This document shows, piece by piece, positions 1 through 11,396 of a stretch of DNA of 64,000 nt. The translations under genes and the position numbers were made by a program. The notes beneath the pieces are model-generated. The model did not search any database, was not told where the DNA came from, and saw nothing but the letters and a program-made list of their open reading frames with translations. This DNA comes from Musa acuminata AAA Group (taxonomy: Eukaryota; Streptophyta; Magnoliopsida; Zingiberales; Musaceae). Within the stretch, counting starts at the first letter, position 1; every line of letters starts with the position of its first letter. Location: the NCBI RefSeq assembly GCF_036884655.1, contig NC_088357.1:47508001-47572000 (forward strand). The letters run 5' to 3'.

Positions 1-46
1 CGCAGGGCAGCGACGCCTGCCGCCGCAGGGCAGCGACGCCTGCCGC
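1..46. repeat. 23-bp GC-rich tandem repeat, two copies
   Basis: The first 46 bases are two identical 23-bp units starting CGCAGGGCAGCGACG. The array may continue left of the window. It lies in the GC-rich start of the retrotransposon leader. Confidence 0.85.
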
Positions 47-1030
47 CGCTGCTCCCGCGGGCGAAACCCCCCCCCCACAGGGGCGGCCGCCTGGCGGGAC
101 AGCACCGCCTGCGGAGGCAGCGGCGCCCGAAGGAGGCGCCCACCCGCAGCGACGTCGCCGCCAGCGGGCGTGCCGCCTGCAGGCGAGGGCAGTGCCCTCG
201 CCCCGCCGCACAGGCGCCGCCGGAAGGGTGGCGGCGGCGGCAGCAGCAGAGGGAATTAGGGTTTTGGGCAAAAGGACAGTTTTGCCCCTGTGAATTTGAG
301 AAATTCCAGTTTCTGTCTTTTGTTCAAATTACGAAAATACCCTTAGGAATTGAGAAATTCCCAACATGTCCCTTATTTCAGAAAATATTAATTAATTAAA
401 AGGTTTAGTTGATTATTATTTTTATTATTATCTAGTAGTCCTACATGATGATGATTATTTATACATGTGATGTATGATGTGTGGACGGATGATCATGGAC
501 CGTGTGATGTGTGTACTTGTGATTATTATTATTGAGGTCTGCGAACCTTCATTATATTTCTCGTTTATTGTCGGGCCTGCGTGCCTATGATTAAGTTGTA
601 ATCACATGAGGAGGCACAGCGGGAGCGTGGATGCGATAGCGGGACCCACGAGACGGACGATCGTGATGCATGGAGATGCATCAAGATGTCGACGGAACCA
701 ACGAGGACGAGATGGACGATCACAGGGCATGGAGATGCACCGTTGCACACATAGATCTTGATGTGAGTGATTAGGCCTACTGGCTCGGGCCTAATCATAT
801 TAGGTTGTGGTCCATGATCATCTGATGTGATTACTTATATACATACTAGATATGTATATATATTTGCATACGATGTAGATATATATTAAATATGTATATG
901 TGTGACATGTCATATTAGGAGACCAAATTATAGAAACATCTCTCGATAATATTAAGTCAGTAAACGTGAGGCAATTAGATTGACCAACGTGGCCTTCAAT
1001 CGTTATGAGTAGGAACCGATTCCCGGTGTA

Positions 1031-1341
1031 GGTTGAGTTAGTCGAGTCCCTCGAGACTCACCTATATCGTGATTCGCTATCTTGCTTACGACATAGAGAT
1101 GTCACCGGTGACCTGAGGGCATGGTATGCTTGGTCGAGTCCCTCGAGGGTATATCATCAAATCAGACTCATCTTGTAACGAAGGTGTTGACTTAACCGAG
1201 CATCATGGTTGGTCGAGTCCCTCGAGGCCATGGTGATTCGGAGGCCGAACAGGACGGGAATCACAAGGAGTTGTGATCGGCAAGAGTTGCCTACCTTTTA
1301 GGCTTAGTGTGATTGGTCGAGTCCCTCGAGGTTACACTAAG
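1031..1341 (+). repeat. Array of four constant-core hairpins in the copia leader
   Basis: The 15-mer GTCGAGTCCCTCGAG occurs four times, at 1041-1055, 1133-1147, 1212-1226 and 1316-1330. Inside it CGAG can pair with CTCG around a TCC loop. Each copy is flanked by its own complementary arms: 1031-1038 with 1056-1062; 1121-1130 with 1148-1157; 1201-1208 with 1228-1235; 1303-1312 with 1332-1341. The arm sequences differ between copies, yet each pair is complementary if G-U pairs are allowed, with one bulge in copy 1. The repeats are seen directly; a role as RNA structure is inferred. Confidence 0.8.
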
Positions 1342-1526
1342 ACGCTGATTGGATCCTGATCCCCACTAGAAGTCTGCCGGAGACTTCCGTTTCACGTGCT
1401 GAGGGTGTCGCGTGACTCGTTAGTAAAATAGTGGGAGCATATTAAGATAGAAGTCCATATCTTGATAGTTTATTTCTTGCAAAATCTGCATGTTATTCAT
1501 TTCTGCTGCATCTTTATTTTCAGAAA

Positions 1527-2441
1527 ATGTCGCTTTTAAATCCCTTACGTGGCATACTTGATGTCAACCGCCTCACTAGTCCAAATTATACGGATTGGCT
1601 CCGTAACTTGAGAATTGTTCTCACAGCGGAGAAAATCGTGTATGTCCTTGATACAGTGATGCCTACGCCCGAAGAAGGGGCAAGCGAGGATGAGATCACT
1701 CGCTACGTGAAGTACATTAATGACTTCACTCTTGCTCAGTGTTATATGTTGGGCTCTATGACTCCTGAGTTACAGAGACAACATGAAAAGATGGATGCCA
1801 GATCCATTCTCCTACATGTCCGCAAATTGTTTGAGGAATAGGAAAGGACTCAGCGATATGAGATATCCAAGAGCCTCTTCCGCGTTAGGATGACTGAGGG
1901 GACACCGGTTCAGAACCATGTCCTAAAGATGGTTGAGTGGATAGAGAAACTCATAGGTCTAGGAATGGTCCTAGAGGATAACTTGTGTGTGGACATTGTG
2001 CTTTAGTCCCTACTAGATTCCTTTTCATAGTTCATGATGAATTTTAATATGAACAAGCTTGAGGTGACTCTCCCAAAGCTCCTCAATATGTTGAGGGAGG
2101 CAGAGAGTACTATTAAGAAAGAGAAGCCAGTTCTCTATACTGGTGAGACCAGAAAGAAAAGGAAAGCAGAAAGGTCCCTTAAGAAGGGAAAGGGCAAGGG
2201 CAGACCAGGTAAAGCAAATGTTGCTAAGAAAGACCCAGCAAAGGACAAAGGCCAGTGCTTCCACTGTGGTAAAGATGGGCATTGGAAGAGAAACTGCAAA
2301 GAGTACCTTGCAGAAAGGGCGAAACAAAAGCTTGATGAAGCTTCAGGTACATTCATGATCAGTCTCCATTTGTCAGACTCTTATGATAACACATGGGTAT
2401 TGGATACCGGTAGTGCTTATCATATATGCAATTCGTTGTAG
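1527..2441 (+). pseudogene. Ty1/copia gag (with start of protease), stop-riddled
   Basis: The start at 1527 gives MSLLNPLRGILDVNRL, the usual opening of a copia gag of the UBN2/gag-pre type. One frame continues to 2441 but is broken by TAG at 1839-1841, 2004-2006 and 2028-2030. A CCHC zinc knuckle ([14 protein letters not shown]) is coded near 2256-2297, followed by the protease motif [12 protein letters not shown] near 2394-2432. The frame is then closed by TAG at 2439-2441. In an active element this product forms the virus-like particle that packages RNA. All breaks are substitutions in one frame, so the copy is moderately old and cannot make full-length Gag without readthrough. Confidence 0.85.
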
Positions 2442-5412
2442 GTTCTGGCAAGGCCTAGGAGACTAGAGAGAGGCGAGATGGACCTCAAGATGGGTAATGG
2501 AGCAAAAGTTACTGTATTAGTTGTTGGCGAGGTCGCCCTACATCTGCCTAGTGGAGCTTTTATTGCATTAGATGCATGTTATTTTGTTCCTTCTATTATC
2601 AAAAACATTATCTCCATTTCATGTTTAACAGTTAGTGGATATAAATTTATTTTTGAGAACAATGGTTGTTCGATATTATTAGATGATAAGATCATCACGA
2701 AAGGAACATTGCATAATGGTTTATTTATGTTAAACACCACTCCACATATCATGAATGTAAATGTGTCCAAAAGGAAACGAGATGAGTTGAACAGTGCATA
2801 TCTGTGGCATTGTAAGCTAGGTCACATCCATGAAAGAAGGATTCAAAAGTTGCTAAATGATGGATATCTAGATCCATTCGACTATGTGTCATATGCAACT
2901 TGTGAGCCTTGCATTCGTGGAAAACTGACCAAATCTCCATTTAGTAGAACTGGAGAGAGAGCCAATGAGTTGTTGGAACTCATACATAGTGATGTATGTG
3001 GACCCATGTCAACTCATGTCATTGGAGGTTACTCCTACTTCATTACATTTACTGATGATTTCTCAAGGTATGGATATGTGTACTTAATGAAGTACAAGTC
3101 CGAGGCCTTTGAGAAATTCAGAGAGTATAAGAATGAGATGGAGAGCCAGACTGGAAAGAGTATCAAAACTCTTCGATCAGATCGAGGAGGTGAATACTTA
3201 AGTACAGAGTTTACTCAGTTCCTCAAGGACCATGGGATATTATCCCAATGGACACCTCCTTATACACCTCAGCTCAATGGTGTCTCTGAAAGGAGAAATC
3301 GTACGTTATTAGATATGGTACAGTCCATGATGAGTTTCGCTAACCTACCCATCTCATTCTGGGGATATGTCCTAGAAACCGTAGCTTACCTTCTGAACAG
3401 AGTTCCAACTAAGTCGGTAGTGTCTACACCATATGAGATATGGAAAGGGAAGAAGCCTGATCTTAAGGTTGTTAAGATTTGGGGCTGCCCTGCCCATGTT
3501 AGAAGACACAACCCCGATAAGTTAGAATCAAGGACAAAGCGATGCAAATTTGTGGGATACCCTAAGGAAACTTGTGGGTATTATTTCTATCATCTCGAGG
3601 ACCAAAAGGTCTTTGTAGCTAAGAGAGCAGTGTTCCTTGAGAAGGAACACATTCTTGGCGGAGACAGTGGGAGAATGATAGAGTTGAGCGAGGTTGGAGA
3701 ACCAAGCTCAAGCACCACTCTACAGCCCGAGTCTGTTCAGGTACCTAATACACAAGTTTCAACTTTACGCAGGTATGATAGAGTATCTCATCCTCCTGAG
3801 AGATATGTGGGACATATTAGAGGAGAGAATGCTGAGGATATTGATCCTCAGACCTACGAGGAGGCTATTATGAGTATAGACTCCGGGAAGTGGCAAGAAG
3901 CCATGAATTCTGAGATGGATTCTATGTACTCCAATAAGGTTTGGAACCTAGTTGATGCGCCCGAAGGTATTGTACCCATCGGTTGCAAATGGATCTTTAA
4001 GAAAAAGATCGGAGTAGATGGAAAGGTAGAGACCTATAAAGCAAGGCTAGTGGCTAAAGGGTATCGTCAAAGGCAAGGTGTTGACTACGACGAAACTTTC
4101 TCACCCGTAGCAATGCTAAAATCCATCAGAATTCTATTGGCTATTGCAGCACACTATGATTATGAGATTTGGCAGATGGATGTGAAAACTGCATTCCTCA
4201 ATGGGAACCTCGAGGAGGAGGTGTATATGATGCAACTTGAGGGATTCGTGTCCAAGAACTACCCAAATAAGGTGTGTAGGTTGCTTAGATCCATTTATGG
4301 ACTAAAGCAAGCTTCCCGAAGTTGGAACATAAGATTTGATGAGGCAATCAGATCTTATGACTTCGTTAAGAACGAAGATGAGCCTTGTGTGAACAGGAAG
4401 GTAAGTGGGAGCACTATCACCTTTTTGGTGTTATATGTGGATGACATCCTCATCATTGGGAATGACGTAGGAATGCTATCCATAGTAAAGACTTGATTAT
4501 CTAGACACTTCTCCATGAAGGACTTAGGGGAAGCATCCTATATCTTGGGGATTAGAATCTATAGAGATAGATCCAAAAGGATGCTTGGCTTGTCCCAGTC
4601 CAGGTACATAGAAACCATTGTCAAAAGGTTTGGCATGGAAAATTTCAAGAGAGGTCTCATACCGATGAGACATGGGATATCGCTTTCTACAAGTATGTCC
4701 CCAAAGACTCTAGAAGAAAGGGCAAACATGAATATGGTACCTTATGCCCCAGCAATAGGGTCTATCATGTATGTCATGCTATGTACTAGGCCTGATATAG
4801 CGCATGCTCTGAGTGTCACAAGCAGGTATCAAGCGGATCCAGGCTTGGAGCACTGGAAAGCAGTAAAGTGTATCCTTATGTACTTGAGAAGGACTAAGGA
4901 TCTTTTATTAGTATATGGAGGTAATAGCCTTAAGGTTGAAGGCTACACTGACTCAAGTTTTCAGTCTGATGTCGATGATAGCAAGTCGAATTCAGGGTAT
5001 ATGTACACCTTGAATGGAGGACCAGTGTGCTGGAAGAGTTCCAAGCAAGATACCACTGCTGACTCGACCACAGAGGTGGAGTACATTGCTGCATCAGATG
5101 CAGCAAAGGAGGGAGTCTGGGTGAAGATGTTCATCACAGATTTGGGAGTCGTTCCAAATAGCGAGAAGTCGACTTCCTTATATTGCGACAACTATGGGGC
5201 GATTACTCAAATAAGGGAACCCGGGTCTCATCAGAAGTGTTCTGAGGAGGTTCCAGCTTATTAGAGAGATCGTAACCCGAGGAGATGTAGCAGTGGAAAG
5301 AGTTCCATCCAAAGATAACATTGCAGATCCACTGACAAAGCCGTTGTCTCATATTATCTTTGAGCATCACAGGAGTCTGATGGGGATCAAACACATAGGT
5401 GATTGGCTTTAG
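2442..5412 (+). pseudogene. Ty1/copia pol: integrase, reverse transcriptase, RNase H (broken)
   Basis: This continues the gag frame. In order: a GAG-pre-integrase zinc-finger stretch (LWHCKLGHIHERR, then CEPC) at about 2805-2920; the integrase core with HSDVCGPM, FTDDFSRYGYVY and the DRGGEY segment near 3180-3195; the reverse transcriptase from CKWIFKKK (about 3985) with DVKTAFLNG and the catalytic box LYVDDILI (about 4431); then RNase H with DSSFQSD, TEVEYIAAS and YCDN. The order integrase before RT is diagnostic of Ty1/copia. The frame is broken by TGA at 4494-4496 and by a small deletion with frameshift near 5238-5245. The shifted C-terminal part then runs on to a TAG at 5410-5412. The Tork/Angela branch is possible but was not tested. 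Confidence 0.9.
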
Positions 5413-5426
5413 GTCAAGTGGGAGAT
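5413..5426 (+). promoter_or_regulatory. Polypurine tract of copia element
   Basis: AAGTGGGAGA directly before the TG that begins the 3' LTR, and right after the pol stop. This is the expected place of the plus-strand priming tract. Confidence 0.7.
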
Positions 5427-6920
5427 TGCTAGTCATAGGTGCCCAGCAAGCCAATCACGTGAGTGATGGCACATGTGACTTGATACATAATCTTTTTGCT
5501 TATTATATTTTGGCGTATATCACTTTATAACTATTGCATAAATGCATATATATATTGTGATGTCCTTGGATTTGTGCAATGGGAATCGGATCGTGATGAG
5601 ATCACGATAATGAGATCGATTCACCTTTAAACACACATCCTAAATAATCCCGGTCATAGGTTACTCGAGAGGGACATCGTGATAACCGGATAGACTGGTG
5701 TGCTGTATACCCGTCCATATGATGGATGCAGCTGGTCTCATAACTGCTCGTGTAGAGACACTAGGGATACAATACAGGTGCTCATTGGAGAATGAGTTCA
5801 CTGATAGATCCGCTTACGGAATGCTGGATGGTTGATGATGCCTTATTGTCAGACAGCGATTCCGTAGTCCTAGTGGTGTATCTGGTCCTTAGACTTGAGA
5901 CACCAAGGATGTCCTGTATGAGTGCTCCACTCTTTGATACCAGACTTATAGGTTTGGTTGTCCCAGATCTAGTACAGTTGGTTATTGGGAGTGGTAGTCG
6001 ACCTTACGAGGGCTATTGAGTGTCGATAGAGGATCATCCACTCTCGGCGTCATGAGAGGAATATCCCATGTGTTCTTGCTCAGACAAATCCCTGGCCAGG
6101 GTCATTCGGGTTGAGAGAGAAAGAGTTCTCCGGGAGAATCCGATTAGAGCGAGACTCGAGTGGAAACCGTATGGGTCTGACAGCACCATGCTCGATATAC
6201 GGTCTCTGGGATATTAGATGGATGAGGGACTATATGTACATGGTAACTGAGGACAGACAGGTCCAATGGATTGGATTCCCCTGTATCGTCTGGGGACTAC
6301 GACGTAGTGGCCTAGTACGTCCGTAATCGATGAGTCGAGTGAATTATTACAGAGATAATAATTCACTGAGTTAGAAGGAGTTCTGACAGGTATGACTCAC
6401 GGCCAGCTCGGTATTGGGCATAGAGGGTCACACACATATGGTAGGCATTGCGATGAGTAGAGGTTCGGATATGAGATATCCGACGGAGCCCTTGTCTTAT
6501 TGGATGCAGATCCAATACCCACTAGGGAAGGACCCATTAGGGTTTGACACGGGATCTCTATAAATATGAGGGATTCACAGCCTCATAGGCTAGAGTCTTT
6601 GCTTGCCCTTCCTATTCTCCTCTCCCTCTCCACCTCAGAGTAGGCCTGGAGTTTTGAGGAGCGTCGTCGCAACCCTGCTGTGTGGATCACCGCTAGAGAA
6701 GAGGACGCTTGACCTCCTTCACCCTCTCCTAAGGATCTGCAAGGAAATAGAGATATACGATCTCCCTAGGTAACACAATCTCTATACGCAGTTTTGTGTT
6801 TTGCGGATTTTTTGCGCACCAATCTTCGCACGACGACGAACATCTTTTTGGGAATCGGGGATTTTTGTTTTCTTGTTCTTCCGCTGCGCATATGATGTTG
6901 CCCCCCATGATTTCCCAACA
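5427..6920 (+). mobile_element. 3' LTR of the copia element
   Basis: It begins TGCTAGTCATAGG just after the polypurine tract and ends TTTCCCAACA, the canonical TG...CA ends, for 1494 bp. The right edge is fixed independently, because the base after 6920 resumes a different, minus-strand copia protease in mid-domain. It holds a TATA box near 6558 and a pyrimidine-rich stretch after it (6600-6650). The partner 5' LTR is outside the window, so insertion age cannot be estimated here. Confidence 0.85.
6558..6566 (+). promoter_or_regulatory. TATA box of the copia LTR
   Basis: CTATAAATA within TCTCTATAAATATGAGGG, about 360 bases before the LTR end, the expected position for the U3/R boundary of a plant copia element. 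Confidence 0.6.
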
Positions 6921-8962
6921 GTATACACAAAACATTATTGAGTGTAAAAGTATTAGTGTGTGAATTAAATATTGTGAAACCAATGTGAGTAATAAGGATT
7001 CTATTACTGTCACTAATAATGATGTTTTTATTGCGGATGGGTAAGTTCTGTAAATTAGAAGTGATATGATGAGAAGCTCCAGAGTCAATAATCTAATTAC
7101 TTAGATAAGCAGTTAGAGTAATCATAATGTCTGCTTGATGCCAATTGGGTATAGTAGTAAGCTTGGGTTGAGACTAATAAAATTTTATTGTGTATCCAAT
7201 TTTGTCATAGAGTTGATAGTTGACTTTATATTGACTATTATTACTAGGATGTCAAAGCTATGATAGTTGTAACTGAAGTCATTTCTCAAGTTATTCGGAT
7301 TAAAGTTGCCACCATGATTAAATGGTTGATAGTATAATAGAGGATGATGGCTCTATGTGTTACCCATGTGTTTAGAATGTATCTTGTCACTTTGATTGTT
7401 CTTTCTTTTGGATTTTTGACTAAATTGAGTTACGATAGTTGGTCCTGTCATCCTCTCTTCTTGTTTTAGATATGTTTCATGATCAATGAGTTTATCATAC
7501 AATTCTTCAAATGACATCGATAAGTTATGTGCCCGAATTATTACCGCTAGTTCCTTATATTCATCTCCTAAGTTATTAGGAGTATGAACAATGACTTCTT
7601 CATCACTTAGCAGATGATTAATTAAAGTCAAGTCATCTATAATAACTTTTAGATTTTACATATAATCAACAATACTACTTTCTTATTGTGTTGTTTTTAT
7701 CAGAGTAGATAAGAGATTTAACATACGAGTGTAAGAGTAATTGGCGAGGGTGGTTTGTAACTTTGACCATGCTTCTGCTATCGTACTGCATGAAGAGATT
7801 AGTGGTATTATAAAGCTAGCAACTGAGGTTTGAATTGCTTATAGAATAAAACTATTTTATCATAGCTATAACTTGTGATTAGGATTTGGCATTGAGATAG
7901 GTTCTCTTGGTATTTGGATCTTTTTTTATGGGCAATGAAGAGAACCTCGATATAGCCTAATAGATCGTATCCAAAAAAGAAATTAGTGAATTATACTTAC
8001 TAAAATGCATAGTTGTCACCTTTTGATAGTATGAAGAGGATTAGAGTTATTGTATTATTGGATATAAGTCCTTAGGTTGAGATGAGCTACTGTTTCTGAA
8101 GAAATAATAATTGGGGCATCATATGTAAATGAGAAAGAAGAAGACATGGATGTCGATTGGTTGCTTGCATTGAGAATGCCCACCAAGTAAAGTTGAACAG
8201 AGAAGGGTCACCAGCAGTCATTCTTCTTGCGACAGTGGCACCCTGATGGCTATGATGGAGTCACACAAAAAGGGGCAACAGAGATTGATTGCATCTATAG
8301 CTCAGCAAACGACGATGAAGTGGGAAGCATCGTCCTCTTGGGAGGCAGGTGGCAATGGGCCGATTACTACGCCCACCATGAGCATAGCTAGAGGCAATGG
8401 ACACGGAGTAGCAGCAGAGGGGCCCATCGTTTGACAATTATGATCATGACTAGTAGAGCCAAGAGTGACCGAAGAGTTGTCTTGGGCTCCTTATCCAATT
8501 GCAGGAGATCTCAAATATGTAGATTTGGGATCTAGGATTTGGGAGATCACAACGATCGAGAAGGGGTTTAGGAATAGCGATTAAGGGCTCTAGCTTCTAC
8601 TTCAATTACAGGAGTGGGTCACGAGGAGGGTCCGAGAGCAGTGTTTGAGAAATAGTCATGATCAGGGAGGGCTTCGGAAGGCATATGAGAAGTGGTGATC
8701 GACTCTTGGCTCTGAGAAAGCGTCGAAGGAGGCATCCAAGGAGGCAAGACAGTAGTGAGAAAAGGGAAATAGCTTTGATGGCTGTTATGGAACAGAATAG
8801 AGCAAGCGTCTAAGAATATAAGTGAAAATACTTCTGACGAGGAAACGAAGCTTAATCCCTGGTGCTATTGATCTTCCTAAATAGAGGAACGAGTAGCGAG
8901 CAGCATCGGAACTCCGATAAAAAATAAGAGAAGATAGGAGAGTGAGGACTTAGAAGTAAGGA
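6921..8962 (-). pseudogene. Second, minus-strand Ty1/copia element: gag and protease remnant
   Basis: Read on the minus strand. Positions 7631-7353 code a copia gag piece with LGDEYKELAVIIRAHN and SFEELYDKLIDHE, typical of the UBN2/retrotran_gag_2 family. Positions 7092-6921 code a protease stretch with the active-site box DSGASHHIT and LNNVLCI, which stops exactly where the 1-6920 element begins. Upstream gag (8962-7632) is frame-broken. The rest of pol must lie left of the window, split off by the nested insertion. This is a dead element that is older than its guest. Confidence 0.8.
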
Positions 8963-8975
8963 GGCTCTGATACCA
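8963..8975 (-). promoter_or_regulatory. tRNA-Met-type primer-binding site of the minus-strand copia element
   Basis: The minus strand reads TGGTATCAGAGCC, matching the initiator-tRNA-Met 3' end used by most plant copia elements. It sits between the gag remnant and the LTR, in the right orientation. Confidence 0.85.
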
Positions 8976-9460
8976 TATAAAATAGATGAATATATTATGA
9001 AAGGGATTTATTTTATTCATTAAGATAATATGTATTTATTTCACTCAAATTACATAATCAAATCAATAACTCAAATATGTGATTGATATTCAAATCATAA
9101 ATTAATTAAGAGTATAAGTAATATAAAGATGTCATTATGTGTTTATCTCTTTCATGATTTTTTTATTATAATCTTCTATTTATTATCTCATGTTCAATTC
9201 AGTCACAGATTCAACATGAAAGTTTGGAAGCATTTCAAATTGATAATCATATTAGGAAGGTTTCTATTTATAGTGAGTGACCATGGAAATATTTCTCATA
9301 CAGTGGAACATGAAAATTTTCCGCATAAAATTTTTCGAGGTCGATCCCTCGGAAGATATATACGCATACAAAACCGTATAAAGCTGAGAGGAGCATTTGT
9401 TGTGACTTCATACATCCATTACCTAGAGAAGACCTTAGTGTGACTTCATACATCCATGCA
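8976..9460 (-). mobile_element. 5' LTR of the minus-strand copia element (right edge approximate)
   Basis: The AT-rich segment next to the primer-binding site must be the element's 5' LTR. On the minus strand it holds a TATA box (CTATAAATAG, about 9264-9273) roughly 290 bases before the primer site, as expected. The outer edge is uncertain: a TG...CA end could lie near 9369 or near 9459. The last 75 bases resemble downstream flanking DNA (see the repeat at 9383-9436). Confidence 0.55.
9264..9273 (-). promoter_or_regulatory. TATA box of minus-strand copia LTR
   Basis: CTATAAATAG on the minus strand, inside the segment assigned as 5' LTR and upstream of its primer-binding site. Confidence 0.5.
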
Positions 9461-9755
9461 TCTCTCTCTCTCTCTCTCTCTCTCCCATTTTTCTCAGCTT
9501 CCAATTTGCTAAACCTTGCACCTTTTCTCCTCCTGTTTAACACTGTTATCACTAAATATCAGCATCAGAACTCAGTCCTCATTTGCTGCCACTGAAAGAC
9601 TACAGAAATGATGGGCCAGTATCTCATTCAGAAACATCACCATTTGAGGCAAATACATGTATAATGCTTGCATGATGTGTCTCACTGTGGAACATATGAA
9701 GCTATGAGGAACATTTGCTCTGACTTCAGACAACCACCACCTAGAGAAGACCTAG
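9383..9755 (+). repeat. Diverged direct repeat flanking a CT microsatellite
   Basis: The segments at about 9383-9436 and 9701-9753 share the order GAG-GA-CATTTG, TGACTTCA, CTAGAGAAGACCT, with scattered changes. A shorter exact repeat of 19 bases starting TGTGACTTCATAC lies at 9401-9419 and 9439-9457. A (CT)12 run occupies 9461-9484. No gene is evident in 9485-10026. Confidence 0.6.
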
Positions 9756-10026
9756 CCTGCTTTAATCTCCTATCACAACCATCTTTGCACCCCTCCACAA
9801 GGTTGCATCACCAACCAGCTTTCCCTTTGGGGGTTTATTCTCAGGGAGAACTGGAAAGAAAGGCTGCTTTAATGACCACCCTTATCAGAATGAACAAGTT
9901 GCGTGGAAGAGAGGTGGATGCATGCAGACATCACACACCCAGCGCTTGCTCTACCATGCTGACCATGCTGTTTGTTGTTGAGACCTATATACACATCAAC
10001 CTGGTATCTGGAGCACTGTTACAGGT

Positions 10027-11396
10027 GTGGCTGCTATTCCTTGTGTTCATCTCTTTGTGTTGGTAGTATGTGCAGGTGGTGTGTGGCTGAGGATATTGTG
10101 TGCCCAACCATTTGATCAAAAAATTGCCATCACTTGGGGAGGAAATCATGTTGCCTTTGTGCATCAAGGCAAGTCCATCTCTCCATGGACAAACCTTCTG
10201 GTGTCCAATATTTTCATCTTTTACTTGCACTGAAAATTACAAATTATGTTGCTTCTCTTGGTTATAGATTTGATATTATGTCTCTCATAAATCAGTGGTT
10301 TGTAGGTAGTAGAGTAAGTACCAAAATTAAAATATAAGCTCCTAACTAGATACATTAGCATTGACTCATATACTATTTGCATGTTGTGACAAATCTGATT
10401 CACTAAAGCTCACAAACTATTCACATCTTATAAATTCAGTCATTAAACTTAAAGCCCACGATTGTGAATGAGAAAGATGCCTTCATTTGAGGATCTAAGG
10501 ATGGATCCAAATGAATAAGCACAGCTTCAAAATCCAGATGTTCGATTTGTTTTCCGAATGAAAAATCCATTACTTCAGCCATAATCATGTGCAAAAGTAT
10601 CACATGATATTTCAACTGATTAATTCTTGATCAAATGTATGACAAATTTGCGCTCAACTTTCATTTCTGAGGCTGTATAGTTCGATTCCCAGAGTCTGAC
10701 AATTCTCTGCAATAGCTGCCATGTAGGAAATGCAATTGCATTGCTTGCAGTATTTGCAGTGAAGCAGTTTACATGCCATGTATTCAAAGCTGTCTGTGTT
10801 TGTAAAACTAATTGACCAAAATAAGTTGCAGGTTTAATGATTTAATACATTTCCATGTAGGGTGCTGCATTTGGTTCAAAGATGAGATACAACTCTGGCT
10901 TCTTTGAAATGATGGTAATATTATGTAATAAGGATACTGCTGGGGTGGTGACAGCATTTTATGTAAGCTGTTCTTGAAGGTTTCAGCAAAAAATATATGT
11001 ATATTGAAGGAGATGTGAGACTCATAACTACAAACTACAGTGAGAAATTTTTCATTCCTATGATATATGTTGATTTTCATGCTTAAAATCAAGTTAATGA
11101 TGGTCTATGATAGATGAAAACTATGCTCCATGTGGTTCATATCATGAGAAGAAAAGAGAGGTCTCGTTTCAATAAATGGCTTTCCTTTATGTTTGGCAGC
11201 TAACATCTCACAGAAATCATCATGATGTGCTGGGCTTTGAGTTCCTGGGTGATGTGAGAGGGAAGCCCATAACTTTGCAGACAAACATCATCTTCACCAA
11301 TGGCAATGGCAACAGAGAGCAAAAGATCTACTTGTCGTTTGATCCCACTGCAGACTTCCACAGCTACAAAATCCTGTGGAATCCATACCAAGTGGT
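10027..11396 (+). pseudogene. Xyloglucan endotransglucosylase/hydrolase (XTH, GH16) pseudogene
   Basis: Three exon-like blocks match the XTH family, cell-wall enzymes that cut and rejoin xyloglucan. Block 1 (10027-10200) codes a signal-peptide-like stretch, then PFDQKIAITWGGNHV, with a frameshift near 10167 before the SMDKPSG segment. Its first codon is GTG where an ATG would be expected. Block 2 (10861-10962) codes GSKMRYNSGFFEM...TAGVVTAFY. Block 3 (11200-11396) codes the active-site region and [15 protein letters not shown], ending at a GTAAGT donor. The family signature HDEIDFEFLG reads [10 protein letters not shown] here, so the nucleophile Glu and the helper Asp are lost. I found no C-terminal exon, so I call it a pseudogene. 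Blocks 2 and 3 are free of stops, so the decay may be recent. Confidence 0.75.

Larger units (their letters stand above)
1..1526 (+). mobile_element. Ty1/copia retrotransposon, internal 5' leader
   Basis: Untranslated leader upstream of a copia gag start at 1527. It does not resemble the 3' LTR of the same element (5427-6920) and no primer-binding site is visible, so I infer that the 5' LTR lies left of the window. The first 240 bases are very GC-rich and simple. Positions 300-900 are AT-rich with many TGATGATG-like words. Positions 1031-1341 carry a set of hairpins described separately. A 12-bp perfect palindrome, GTCACCGGTGAC, lies at 1101-1112. No coding exon is evident. Confidence 0.7.
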
